Shown here piece after piece: positions 36,020-48,430 of a DNA stretch of 64,000 nucleotides; the first letter of the stretch is position 1; each line of letters begins with the position of its first letter. Under the pieces are notes generated by a model. The model did no database searches, was not told the DNA's origin, and worked only from the letters and a program-made list of their open reading frames with translations. The stretch spans positions 508,142,873-508,206,872 of the forward strand of contig NC_081415.1 of assembly GCF_030272615.1 (NCBI RefSeq), in the 5' to 3' direction. A program made the position numbers and the translations under genes. The DNA is from Cryptomeria japonica. Taxonomy: Eukaryota; Streptophyta; Pinopsida; Cupressales; Cupressaceae.

Positions 36020-39000
36020 GTAGGTAAATATGGTTCATGTTTAATTATATTGATTATTTTAATATGATTATTTGGAAGTTGAATAAATTAGAGTTTACGA
36101 CATAACGTACCATATATCGAATGATTATTGTCTTTTGTAAAGAAAGGCATCTTTATTAATGATCGTTTTTATATTGATGCAAGTTAAATATATTTGGTAG
36201 TTAATAAATTTGATTTTATCGAACACATATATATACACATATATATTTTGAGGTGAATTTGTAAATTAAATTTATACGATCATTGTTTTACGATACAAAC
36301 ATAATTATTCATAAAACATGTTTATGAATATTGGATACGTAAATTAGGATTATATATTATAGGAACGAAGGTGACTTTTAATTATGTGTATTTATTTTAA
36401 AATTATGCTTAAATGATTACTTTATCATTAGATAATCTTGTCAATTCAAGATATTATGTTTTTGAATACGTATGTATATAATTTGGATATATATATATAT
36501 ATATCCTATTTTATTAGGTTTTTTCTTAAATATATCATATATTATAAAGTCATGTATATTATTATTTATCATATTTGAAAAGGTGGCGGGTTATAAGTTT
36601 GACAGTTATTGAACTGGTGGTCGAGCCGATAGGGAAGCCGATGTAACCAATCAACTTGTCACCCCACGGCCCATGGTAAGCGAAAAAGTCAACTTGGCAT
36701 CCCACGACTGCAGTGAACAGCAAGTCGATGGTCTATAGACAACCCGAGAGACATGGCAACAAAGGTATTTAACTACCCCTCCTTCCTTTTTATTGAAAGC
36801 AAACCATGATTGCCTGTAAACAACAGAGGAACCAATGAAAAGAGGTTGACTTGGCACCACGACTCATAGTGAAACGACAGACTTGGGTTGGCAGGTCGAT
36901 ATCCATCGACATAGGCAAACATGGCGGATACTTGGCAACAATAGCGGTAAACATGCAAATGACAAACACTTAAGTGTTTGAAGATCAAATCAAACTCTAC
37001 ATGCTATTGATAGGTTAGTAGAGGAGGTCGATAGTCTTGAAACGATATCATCTACTAAACTGCAGAAACCATGAGATAGTGGATCTTCATTATATCAAAC
37101 ACTTGTTGTTGTATCAAACATTAGTTAGAATTCAAATATAACACTTCAACGTGGAGTAGTAGTGATCAATCCTATTAAAGTTTAAAATGATATTTGCAAA
37201 GCTTGGTCAACATGTGGACTATCTTTGATAGGATTGAAACTATTTTAACTAACAGATGTGGCTACCGAGATGGTTAAAAACTTTGAGTCAAAGCCAAAAG
37301 AATAGCAGCTAACATAGGAGGATAGTAAGATAAATAGCGGTATGAGCTCAAGAGAGAGGGGGGACAAGAAAAGATTAGAAAAAAATAGAGATGCAGGATT
37401 GAAAAGAAAGACACACATTCACAAGCAAGGAGAAATGATACTCACAAAGGAAAGAAGAGAATAGTAGAGGGAATAGAGAAGATAATCTTATAGTATCAAA
37501 GAAAGAGAGAAGAGAATTGTTTTAAGAATAGAGTGATAGGATAGATTGGAGAGAGATTTGCAAGCAAGGCGTAGTTCTATTTGGTGGAAGAGCGTCAGAA
37601 GTCTCACAAACCAGCTCAAGCTTACAAAGAGGTCGGATTTTCTTTTAATTTTGGTTATTATTTGAAATAAAGAAGTGTGAAATTAGAAGCTTTATATATA
37701 ATGAACAATTTCACATATGATTTTGCATATGTTAGTTGTTACTAAATATGTGTTATTAATCTTTTGGAAATGACGAAAGGAAATCATTAACGTGCAATCC
37801 ATTTCTTATGGTTTAAAATTCTAAGTTTATATCGCCTAAGCTCTCTATATTCCCATGTGTCCTGATTCATTTACCTATTTTCTCAACAAATGACAACATA
37901 GATTTATTTGTATTGATATAGTTGTAATTCTTATTTTTTTTGGAAATCTTAAATTGCAAGCTATTTATGCATTTGGCTGTTTTAAGAAAAGATTGTCTGT
38001 ATTAGGTTCTTGTGTAAATGGTGTTTGCAGTCAAGTTTAAATTCTGTTGCAATTTTGGTTGAGTTGTCATTGTGTCTTATGTTATTATATCTCCTTGGTC
38101 AGGTGTTGTTGTATAACCTTATTGATGTGATCCATTGTGTGTTTTGTCCAAATGGTCAATCTTGGGTTAGTGATTCTGTATCCTTCACCTGTGGTTTGTC
38201 AGGATTAGGTATGGCTATCTATTTCGCCATAGAGTTCTAGTAGAGAGACCTTTCCTGTAGTGTCCTATGAGAGAGAGTGGCTTTCGAGAGGGGGCCGTGC
38301 CCGAAGTGGATGACAGGATAACTTGTCGAAAGTCAGTTAAAAAGTGATAACCTAATAATTGATTTGGGATGGGTGAGATAAATATTAATTAAGATAATGT
38401 ACCTCGTGCATAGGTGAGTGCTAGTATAGGGCTCATAATGTTACGAGAAGGCTTGGAATGGCAAACTTACCACTTTGTCTTCACGAAAGGATTGGTAGGG
38501 TCCGCATGAGACTTAGTTGGAACCGGAGTTTCGGGATAGGTTACCACGATAACCCAGGATGGGGGCCGAGACCTATGGAGGCTGTACCATGGTATCCATC
38601 TTAAGCTATGTGATGAAACTCTCTCCTTAGAGTCACTAGTGTTTGTGAGTTGAGTCACATGTATGTTTGCGAAGTCTTGTAGTTCTTTCGTACTTGTCTT
38701 ACTATGCTTGCTTGAGGGTTTTCTACTATCTCCTAGCACGGTGGGGTGGTTCCATTTCGGGATCACATCGTTGGGTGGTAGTGCTACTTCCCATCGGATG
38801 TTCTGGAATTTTTCTTCAAGTGAGGAAGGGCTTCACTGGTGTTTCTTGGTTCGTGGTTCATGTACCAGCTCATGTTTGTGATCATTGTTCAGTTGAGACC
38901 TTGTGGTCATTGTATCAAACTTTTATGTAACCTTGATTTTGTAACTTTAGATTCTGTGGTATTATTGGAAGCCATGTATTTATGGATATAGTAATATTAC

Positions 39001-39358
39001 GTCAGTGGAATATATGTTAATTCAGTTGCTTTAATCTTTTGTATATATGATCTATGGGAAATGAATGCATTGGAGTACTTTGATTCTTTCATTATGGAAT
39101 TTAGATATATGTGTAGATTTTATCTTAAGCATTTAATTTTCCTAATTAGCTGAACAATAGGATTAACAATGGTGTTAATATAATCTATGAATTAATCTTT
39201 GTTGGTAACCCTTAGGAGATCATACGTTAGACTTCCATTGTATCGTTAAATGTGTTGTTGATATGATTATGCACTTAATCTTTAAAAAAAAAATTATTAT
39301 GCCCTTTTAGTGGCCTAGTTGTATTGTTTTCCTTTAGGGTTTCTGGAAGGGCATTACA
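35136..39358 (+). mobile_element. solo Ty3/gypsy LTR, 4.2 kb
   Basis: It starts tgtagtacccc and ends gggcattaca, the same termini as the gypsy element at 39820. It is flanked by an exact ACTTC duplication (35131-35135 and 39359-39363). No gag, pol, PBS or PPT lies between, so it is a single LTR left by LTR-LTR recombination. Internal blocks around 35395-35580 (gacagggaacgtcgcgattctc) and 38270-38640 match the complete gypsy LTRs, while the centre (about 35900-38000) is diverged. Small open frames throughout are not coding. Confidence 0.9.
35931..36018. repeat. (TA)44 microsatellite
   Basis: 88 uninterrupted bases of TA inside the solo LTR. Its palindromic nature gives false Tyr/Ile open frames on both strands. 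Confidence 0.97.
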
Positions 39359-39502
39359 ACTTCCTATTGGGGTGTGAGATTCAGGTCTCTAATTGACTTC
39401 CAAGACCATCTCTCCACCCTATCATCCCTTGTCATAGTTACATAATCACATACTCTATTCCTTATTTATCTATGGCCTTTCTGCCTAAGAGATGATTTGT
39501 TA

Positions 39503-39819
39503 TTAGATTTCTGCATTGCCCAAATAATTCCATATTGCTAATCCTTGAGGATGATTGTGAATGGTTAGAATCCTACCTTGGTAGTTCATGTCCAAATACT
39601 TGTTTTTACGAATCCTAACCCATTTCCTTGTGGGATTATAATAAATATTCCACAACATTTTATCTTCAAGAGCTTCATTAAAAAAACTCCAATTTCTCAA
39701 GCCTGATCTACATGCTTCCTTTGGTTTTTGCATATTGATTCTCAGGCCAATAAGGGAATTTTGTTTTGTTGATTCTTACCATTCTAGGAAAATTTCCTTA
39801 TTTTCTAACTAATAGATTT
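39503..39819 (-). pseudogene. LINE A RT C-terminal part, second tandem copy
   Basis: The frame 39503-39733 reads GLRNWSFFNEALEDKMLWNI then WVRIRKNKYLD. This is the region after the RT catalytic core in plant LINEs (family pattern: GLGxxxxxxFNxALLxKWLW). It repeats the sequence at 58971-59250. The gypsy element inserted at 39819/39820 with GATTT target. Confidence 0.8.
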
Positions 39820-39960
39820 TGTAGTACCCCTCCTCATTCAGACTCCTTTTCTATGTTTTTGATTGACTTCAGTTGACTGTTCAGTGAAACATTATTGTAT
39901 TTCGATTCAGATTATATGCGATGTTATTTCATGCTTTATCTGGATGTATGGTGTATGAGT

Positions 39961-41048
39961 TGTTAGGACCCAGAGACAACTGTGAAGGGGGGGGGGGGGG
40001 TGGTGAATCAGTTGTCAATTAATTTCATCCCAAATATAACTTAATCAAACTTGATACTTAATACCGGTAAACCAAACTTAATGTCGGTTAATAGATTAAC
40101 AATTAATATTAATACCAGTGAAACTTAATGCATGAAATAGAAAAAGAAACAACATCCACAACACATAACACATGGATTTGTACATGGAAACCTTGTAAGG
40201 GGAAAAACCATGGTGGGAAACCTTACCCACACTCAGATGATACTACTGTAGATAGTATGTTTGTACAAATGGAGTCTGCACATGCAGAAAGGCAAAATGC
40301 CTAGAGCTCTCTACTCAATCACAAGATGGGAGTTGCACTGACTATAATTGGATGATTAAATCCAATATAATGTAGTTCTCAAAGTAGCATCTTCAATGTT
40401 GGATTCAGTACAGGTTAAGCTCTAATAATCTCCTTCAAACCTTCCTTTAATCTTCAAATGATGTCTACATGAGTAGCTATGCTTATATTCACATATACCA
40501 AATATCACAACCTTACCATAACATATTACATACCATATATTAATCTCACAAATGGGATCTTACATATGTACCAAAACCTGGGACCAAATATGTAGGTCGG
40601 CTCACTAAGAATATTACAATTAGATCAATTACAAATAAGTCAAGATGCAATGCATCATGTCAGCTCAATACAATTACAACAATAACCAAATGATTAAATC
40701 ATCTCCATAACGTGTCATGCTAATCTAGAATAGATAATGCATGTTGGTCCATAACCTAGACCAGTTTGTCGGTAACAACAAATATGATAAGCCGATTTGA
40801 CCAATAACCAAAATACCAAAACCAAGTGTCCAAACCATGTCTTTGACATAACCAAGTGATCTCCAGATGATAACAAGTCATCCTCAGTGTCGGTGAACAA
40901 TATAACCTGTCGGTGAACCAAATACTGATGACTGTCCACAAGTCACTGAACTTGTCGGTGAACATAACCAAAGATCTCCAGAAGGATAAGTGCTGATAAG
41001 TGTTGACATCAATGACAAAACCAATGCAACACATCCATAATACCAACA
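39961..41048 (-). repeat. Copia-1 3' LTR
   Basis: It carries a run of about 14 G near 39988-40001, 27 bases inside the end. The opposite LTR has a similar run, with one C following rather than T. Confidence 0.92.
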
Positions 41049-41063
41049 ATCTCCCCATTTGGC
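41049..41063 (-). other. Copia-1 polypurine tract
   Basis: Minus strand aaatggggagat adjoins the 3' LTR start. Confidence 0.75.
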
Positions 41064-41450
41064 ATTGATGGCAACATAAGATGGAAAAACCATCTAAGTG
41101 CCAAAGCAGAAATGCCAAAAACCAAAAACCAACAATCTCAAGAATAGATCAATACCAGAAATCAAAATACACATGTAGAGAGTAAAAATCTCTCCCCCAA
41201 TGAATAATCTCTCCCCAAAGGATAATTATGTGTTTTTCCATAGATATCTCTCCCCCTTTGACATCAAATGCCAAAGCAATATAAATATCAGATACAACCA
41301 ATTACAATAACCAATTGTTATAACCAACTACTCCCCCTGAGAAGTATCTCTCCTCCATCAAAGTCGGAAAAAGTTTTCTCTGATATTTCTGTCGGTTTGA
41401 TGCCAAGCATCAACTATCTAATTTTCTACTGGTGAGGGTATAACTCCAAG
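41064..41450 (-). other. Copia-1 3' untranslated region
   Basis: Between the RNase H end and the polypurine tract. It contains repeated short tctcccc motifs, with no coding features. Confidence 0.5.
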
Positions 41451-43044
41451 CTACTCTCTGAGATATTCAAAAGTTTCCTTAGGCAAAGGCTTAGTAAATA
41501 TATCTGCAATCTTCTCTTTAGTATTCACATAAACCGATCTCACTTCTTTTGCTTCAACATTTTCTTTCAGAAATTTATATTTGATAGAAACATGTTTAGT
41601 TTTGGAGTGAAATACCAGATTCTTAGATATATCAATTGCTGTTGAACTGTCACAATAAATGATTATAGGTTCTTTGGATTTTACCTTTATGCCCTTCAAC
41701 ATTTGCTTAATCCATAATACTTGAGTACAATTAGTTGTTGCTGCAACATATTCTGATTATGCTGGTGATAATGATGTACAAATTTGTTTCTTGCTCAACC
41801 ATGAAATCAATTTGCTACCAAGAAAGAATTCCCCACCGGTGGTTCTCTTTCTGTCATCTACATCTCCTACCCAATTAGCATCGGTGTATGCACATAAATC
41901 AAAATTTTCATCTTTAGGATACCATAAACCAAGATTTGTTGTGCCTTGTAAATATCGGAAAATCCTTTTCACTGCTGATTCATGATTTTCTTTAGGATTA
42001 CTCTGAAAACTTGAAACAATACACACATCATTCATTATATCGGGTCTTGTTTGTGTCAAATACAGTAAACCTTCAATGATAGTTTCAGTTGTAGTCATAG
42101 GAGTACTTACCAGTTTAGAGTTTTCCATACCAAATTTATTCAATAGTTCTTTCAAGTACTTTGTCTGACATATGAATATACCTTTATCAGTCTATGAAAT
42201 ATGCAATTCTAAAAAGAATTTTATCTCCCCAATCATAGACATTTCAAATTCTTCCTGCATCTTATTAGAAAAGTCTTTACATAATCCATCTTCTCCTCCA
42301 AAAATGATGTCATAAAAAAAACTTCAATAACCAAGATGTCCTCATTAGTCACTTTAAAATATAAGTTGCTATCAGCATTACCTTTAGTGTAACCAAGCTT
42401 TAAAATATATTTGTCCAATCTATCATACCAAACTCTAGGAGCTTGCTTCAATCCAAATAAAGCTTTCCTTAATATGCAAACCATATCTTTATCTTTTGTC
42501 AATGAAAATCCATTAGTCCGTTCAATGTAAACTTCTTCTTCAAGATCACTATTCATAATGCACATTTAACATCCATTTGATATATTTTATAGTTTTTGTG
42601 TGCTGCAAATGCAAGAAATAATCTGATTGTCTCAATTCTAGCTACCGATGCAAATGTTTCATTGTAATCAATTCCCTCTTTCTGTGAATATCCCTTACAC
42701 ACTAATCTTTCCTTGTTTCTGATTACCTTACCATCTTCATTAAGTTTATTTATGAATACCCATTTAGTTCCAATTAAATTTTTATCTTTAGGCTGGGGAA
42801 CCAATGTCCATGTATTATTCTTTTCAATTTGTTCTAATTCATCTTTCATAGCTTTCATCCAATGTTTATCTTCACATGCCTCAATAACAGATGCTGGTTC
42901 AATTTGAGAAATTAAACATACCTCTTCATTTTCGAGTCTTCCTCTTGTCATAACTCCTTGATACTTATTCCCAATTATCCAACTTTCAAAGTGATTCAGT
43001 CTTACATACCTGGGTGTGTTCACTTGTTGTTGTTCTTCAGTCAC
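41451..43044 (-). pseudogene. Copia-1 reverse transcriptase and RNase H
   Basis: 42553-43044 holds the RT start ([53 protein letters not shown]). 42233-42565 continues with ALFGLKQAPRVWYDRLD. The catalytic box is broken: after DILVIEV the reading shifts in a T-run (about 42318-42326) and only DIIFGG-like sequence remains in the next frame. RNase H follows in 41757-42155 (GLLYLTQTRPDIM, AYTDANWVGDVDDRKRTTGG) and 41451-41702 (IIYCDSSTAIDISKN, HVSIKYKFLKE). Three frames are used, so at least two frameshifts exist. Confidence 0.92.
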
Positions 43045-43101
43045 GGTGGAATTCTCTGATGATGTTGGTGTGACTGAATCTATATTTTATGCTGGTGCAT
43101 T

Positions 43102-44184
43102 CTATATAGATTCATTTAAGATCATCTCAACTGTCGGTTCAAAATCCATAGACCTTGAATTTCCTCTAAAGTGTTCATCTATCTTCACATTTGCACTCTC
43201 AATGATTTTCTGCAATCTTTTATTAAAACATTTATATGCTTTACTCTTAGATGAATAACCAAGAAATATACCTTCATCACTTCTAGGATCAAATTTTCCA
43301 ACATACTCATCTCTCCTAATGTAACATTTGCTTCCAAATATTTTGAAGTATTTAAGAGTAGGAGTATTACCAAACCATAATTCATAAGGTGTTTTACTGG
43401 TTTCACCTTTGATGCGAACTCTGTTGAAAGTGTAAACTGTTGTATTCACTGCTTCTCTCCAATACACATGAGCTAAATTTGCTTCTGATATCATGCTTCT
43501 AGTTGCATCCAGAATAGTTCTGTTCTTCCTTTCCACAACTCCATTTTGCTAAGGTGTTCGAGGTGCTGATAGTTGTCTTCTAATCCCATTCACTTCACAA
43601 AATGTATTGAACTCCTTAGATGTAAATTCACCTCCTTGATCTAATCTTAAACATTTGATTTTCTTACCGGTTTAATTCTCTACAAGTGCCTTGAATAATT
43701 TGAATTTTCCAAAAGCTTCTAATTTCTCCCTGAGAAAAGTAACCCAACACATTCTAGAATAATCATCAATAATTAGCATGAAATATCTATCTCCCTGTAG
43801 AATTCGTGTTCTTGCCGGACCACACAAGTCAATATGAATTAAATCAAGAACATTATTGGATTTCTCAGAAATACTCTTAAAAGTTGTTCTAACTTGCTTT
43901 CCCAATTGACATTCCTTACATACCAGATTCAAAGGTTTTACAATCTTAGGCAAATCTATTACTGCCTTAGATGAACTAATCTTTATAATGCAATCAAAAT
44001 TCACATGACAGAGTCTTTTATGCCATAACCAACTTTCATCAATATGTGCAATCAAGCATGTCTTTTCATTGTTATTCAAATAAAAGATATTACCTCTAGT
44101 TTGATTACCGGTTGCAATTTCCAAACCAGCCCTATTCATGTTTGCATTTACCATTTTTGAATTGTAACTGAAATCCCTTTTCAA
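43102..44184 (-). pseudogene. Copia-1 integrase
   Basis: 43672-44184 has the HHCC finger (WHKRLCHVNF, CKECQLGKQ) and the first catalytic Asp (LIHIDLCGPARTRILQG). 43102-43536 has ERKNRTILDATRSMI, with the catalytic Glu region at its very start, then WREAVNTTVYTFNRV and GIFLGYSSKSKAYKCFN. A stop near 43550 and another near 43672 interrupt the core, in the same frame. It would insert the cDNA into the host genome. Confidence 0.9.
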
Positions 44185-44314
44185 CTAATTTACCAATACT
44201 CAAAAGATTATGCTTCAAACTTTCAACATAATAACATTGTCAGTATTGTGCTTACCATCAAAAGATATAGTGCCTTTTCCTCTGATCAAACAAGTTTTGT
44301 ATCTCCAAATCTTA

Positions 44315-45523
44315 CTAACCTCCATTGTATTCCTGAAAAGATAAGAATTTACATTTATCACCAGTCATATGATGTGAACATCCGGAATCTATAATCCATT
44401 CATCCTTTTCTTCAATTTTAGCTGCCAGGGTATGCTCTATCGGTGTATCAATAGGTGTCGGTTGATCTTCTGTTATTGCAATAAAAGCCCATCCATTGTC
44501 TATCGGTTCTTCATCATAATCATTAGTAACTCCTTCATCAACACAGTAACATGATTTGTCTCTATTATTCTTAAATCTGTATCTCTGATATTCAAGGTTA
44601 GGCTTGTATGCTCTTTTAGCTTCTTCTCTTAATCTCGTATGTCTATAAGGACATCTAGATGTCATATGACCAACTTTATTGTAGTTAAAACATTTAAATG
44701 GTGCTTTACCTTCATACTTACTTCCAATAGGACCTTTAGGCATTTTCCTTGCAAATAATGCTTCAAGCTCTTCCATTTCTTCATTTTCCCTTCTCATATC
44801 TTCAAGTTCTCTTGCATAAAGTGTTTTCCAATCAGTTTTATCAGATGGTGATGATGATGATGTTGCAGATGATTATGCTTTGAAGGCTAAATCTATTTTA
44901 ATTGTAGCAACAAGACCAAATTCTTCAAGCTCAAATGCTGAAAAATTTTCAACCAAGGTATCTCTAGATACTGATATATTAAGCATTGTTCTCAACTCAT
45001 TAATAGCAATTACTTTCATTTTGTATCCCGATGGAAATTCTCTTAAAACTTTAGAAACAATTTCATCTTCACTTAAGAAACCTCCACAAAATTGTATTTC
45101 TAAAACAATTTCATTAACCCTTTCGATAAAAGAAAAAAATATTTCATCTTCTTCCATTTTCAGATTTTCATACCTGACCTAGAAGCATTCTAGTTTTGCA
45201 ATTTTGACAGTGGTATCCCCTTCATTCAATGTCTCCAATTTATCCCAAATAGCTTTAGCAATAGATTGGTCTGATAATTCCATGATTTTCTGATCTGACA
45301 AGGCGCTCAAAAGTGCTTCTCTTGCTTTGTAATCATTCTCTTGATCCTTACTCAATGTAAGTAGATTAGGTTGACTCGGTGTAGGACCAACTTAGCCATT
45401 CTGTGTAACATCCCATATGTCTTTTCCAATGCAATTCAAATATGTCTCCATTCTAATCTTCCATATACCATAGTTAGTTCCATCAAGTTTCAGACTGTCC
45501 TTCCTGAAAAAGTTAGTTGCCAT
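44315..45523 (-). pseudogene. Copia-1 gag and protease
   Basis: The ATG at 45523 opens gag (KLDGTNYGIWKIRMETYL), continuing through 44873-45157 (IERVNEIVLEIQFCGG, LREFPSGYKMKV). The same frame resumes in 44315-44797. The zinc knuckle reads CFNYNKVGHMTSRC, with Tyr where the second Cys is expected. Protease has WIIDSGCSHHMTG. Internal stops, all in one frame, lie near 45395, 45180 and 44873. A frameshift separates it from integrase. Confidence 0.9.
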
Positions 45524-45566
45524 AGAATCTCCTCAAGTTGTTAAACTTCTGTAAAAAGAGGACTTA

Positions 45567-45578
45567 GCTCTGATACCA
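45567..45578 (-). other. Copia-1 primer binding site (initiator-Met tRNA)
   Basis: Minus strand TGGTATCAGAGC, two bases from the 5' LTR boundary at 45581. Confidence 0.95.
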
Positions 45579-45580
45579 AT

Positions 45581-46665
45581 TGTTAGGACCCGGAGGCAAC
45601 TAAGGGGGGGGGGGGGGCGTGAATCAGTTGTCAATTAATTTCATCCCAAATATAACTCAATCAAACTTGATACTTAATACCGGTAAACCAAACTTAATGC
45701 CAGTTAACAAATTAACAGTTAATATTAATACCGGTGAAACTTAATGCATGAAACAGAAAGAGAAACAACATCCACAACACATAACACATGGATTTGTACG
45801 TGGAAACCCTATAAGGGGAAAAAAAACGGTGGGAAACCTTACCCACAATCAGATGATACTACTACAGATAGTATGTGTGTACAAATGGAGTCTACACATG
45901 CAGAAAGGCCAACCGCCTAAAGCTCATTGCTCAATCACAAGATGGGAGTCACACTGACTACAATTGGATGATTAAATCCAATGATAATGTACTGCTCAAA
46001 GTAGGATCTTCAATGCTGGATTCAGTACCCGTTAAGCTCTAATAATATCCTTCAAACCTTCCTTGAATCTTCAAATGATGTCTGCGTGAGTAGATCTGCT
46101 TATATTCGCATATACCGAATATCATAACCTCACCATACCATATTACATACCATATATTAATCTCACAAATGAGATCTTACATATATACCAAAACCTAGGA
46201 TCAAATGTGTAGGTCGGCTCACTAAGAATATTACAATTAGATCAATTACAAATAAGTCAAGATGCGATGCATCATGTTGGCTCAATACAATTACAACAAT
46301 AACCAAATGATTAAATCATCTCCATAACGTGTCATGCTGATCTGAAATAGATAATGCACGCCGGTCCATAACCTAGACCAGTTTGCCAGTAACAACAAAT
46401 ATGTTAAGCCGATTAGACCAATAACCAAAATACCAAAACCAAGTGTCCAAACCATGTCTTCAATATAACCAAGTGATCTTCAGATGATAACAAGTCATCC
46501 TCAGTGCTAGTGAACAATATAACCTGCCGGTGAACCAAATACCGATGACTGTACATAAGTCACTGAACTTGCCAGTGAACATAACCAAAGATCTCCAGAA
46601 GGATAAATGCTGATAACTATTGACATCAATGACAAAACCAATGCAACACATCCATAATACCAACA
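45581..46665 (-). repeat. Copia-1 5' LTR
   Basis: Nearly colinear with 39961-41048 apart from scattered substitutions. It includes a run of about 14 G near 45605-45618. Confidence 0.92.
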
Positions 46666-48239
46666 TGATTTTATGCAGTATCTCAGTGCTTATGATTAAT
46701 GTTATTTTTATGGATCATTATCATGGACTAACACTTTTACCTTATATGTGCGATGCGTTATTTATATGTTGCGTGTTTGCATGTGTATGGGATGCGAGGG
46801 GATGATTTTCCTTGACTCACTTTGGTGAGCCAGGGAACGTCACGATTCTCCTTCATCGGTGTGTGTGTGCTATGTCTATATATATATTTCTCTATATGCA
46901 TGTGTGGTTCTTTGGTGCAGGACATTGCAGGTACAAGTACCGGGTAGGTACGGGGTATCGACTCCACGTGGTTTCACAGGTATGAGTGTGCCTTATATGT
47001 CCAATGGGAGTGGAGGAGATAGTTGTTGGACCCTATCGCGACCCACAGTTACACTTGTGTGAGTGTTTGTCAATCGGTTGTTTTTCCGTCTGGCTGGTAT
47101 GTGAGTCATAGTCCTTGGTTTGGTCATTTGTGAGTCATTATTTGATCGTCCTTCATTTTGCGTGTTTCCATTTATTAAATAAATGGATGAGGTTATCTTA
47201 TGTTGGCGTAATTAAGTAATTACTATGATCTTAAATCTATTGATTAAATTAAATTAATAAAATGCTAGATTAAATGGTTGAATGACTTGTTTTATTGGGA
47301 ATAGTTGCAATATTATATCATAGTAGAAAGAAAGAAATAATTACGCAACCATTTGAATGTTAAATGCTTATGTGGAAGAAAGTATTATGGAAAATAGAAA
47401 ATATTAATAAAAAGATTTTCTTTTTACCTTTCCATTTGACTTTCGCTTTTTAATTGTTGGAAAAGAATTATTTTTGAAAAAGGAGTAAATCTGATTGGAT
47501 GGAAAACTTTTAACCTAGAAAGTTTAGGTTGAAATTATTTTTCCCATATAATTTTGGAAATTCACGAGAATGGGAGAGCAAAAAATTGGGAAGAGAAATT
47601 TAGGGAAAACATTGTGAAGGAGGAGTTGGAATTTATTTTGTGTTGCAAGGATTGGGATTCTCCATCTTTTTGCTTGCTAGTTTGCTTCAAGGTTGGATGA
47701 TCTCTTCTTGTTTTAAACTATAACTTTGAAATTTTCAGTTTGCTTCCTATGTGTTGAAATTAAGCAAACCTTCTTGTAGATTCTTGTGGAATGATTGGAA
47801 TGGAAGAAAGAGTGTTTATTATTGTTGGGTTCGTGAAATTTATATCATATGTTTGCATTTAGGGAAGAAATGGTTCATTTCTCTACTTGTTGTTTGTTAT
47901 TTGTTCTGAAAATCAATTTTTGGAATTACCTCTTCTATTTGGAATAGAATGAATTGGATTTAGTTTTTTGTGTGCTTCCTTTTATCTTATTTCCCAAGAT
48001 TTGGGTTTCTTATGTGATTATAGTTCACCATTTACCTTTCTATAAAATATCCATTTGAATTTTGGACCTTGGCACTGTGTGTGTGCCCGTGAAACGATCT
48101 GGAAATGAATTGTTTTTATGTTTAAATGATTAGTATCTTTTTAAATTTTAAATGCTTAAGAGGTATGTAATTTCATTAATTTGGACTTGACCTTACCCCA
48201 TGGCAGGCTAGTCCCACCACGCAGGTTGGTAGTGTCTGT

Positions 48240-48430
48240 TGCCTGCAGGTAGCAGTACTACCGGTTGGTAGGATTGTTACCAATCAGTAGCAGTACTACC
48301 GATCACTAGGACTGCTACCGGTCAATAGTGGCTGCTACTGGCGGTAGCAACACTACCGGTCGGCAACAGTACAACTGACAGGCAGTGTCTGCAGCCTCGG
48401 CAACAACACTACCGCGGGTTGGCCTCGACC
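48240..48430. repeat. GGTAGCAG palindromic array in gypsy 5' LTR
   Basis: About six units based on ggtagcagtactaccggt alternate with ggtaggactgctacc. It is shorter than the array in the 3' LTR. GC-rich island in an AT-rich LTR. Confidence 0.85.

Larger units (their letters stand above)
39961..46665 (-). mobile_element. Copia-1: Ty1/copia retrotransposon in the gypsy 5' LTR
   Basis: LTRs are 39961-41048 (3', 1,088 bp) and 45581-46665 (5', 1,085 bp), both TGTTAGGACC to ATACCAACA. Flanks are TGAGT (39956-39960) and TGATT (46666-46670). The other gypsy LTR has the unoccupied site gtgtatgattttatg near 55250, so the 5-bp target was TGATT. The high similarity of the two LTRs suggests it is the youngest large insertion here. 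Confidence 0.94.

Noticed and set aside
35876-36067. Open frame of Ile-Tyr repeats
   Set aside because: Product of the (TA)44 microsatellite.
40715-41118. Minus-strand open frames as a Copia-1 extra ORF (env-like)
   Set aside because: They lie within the LTR (39961-41048), and the equivalent region in the other LTR is broken differently.
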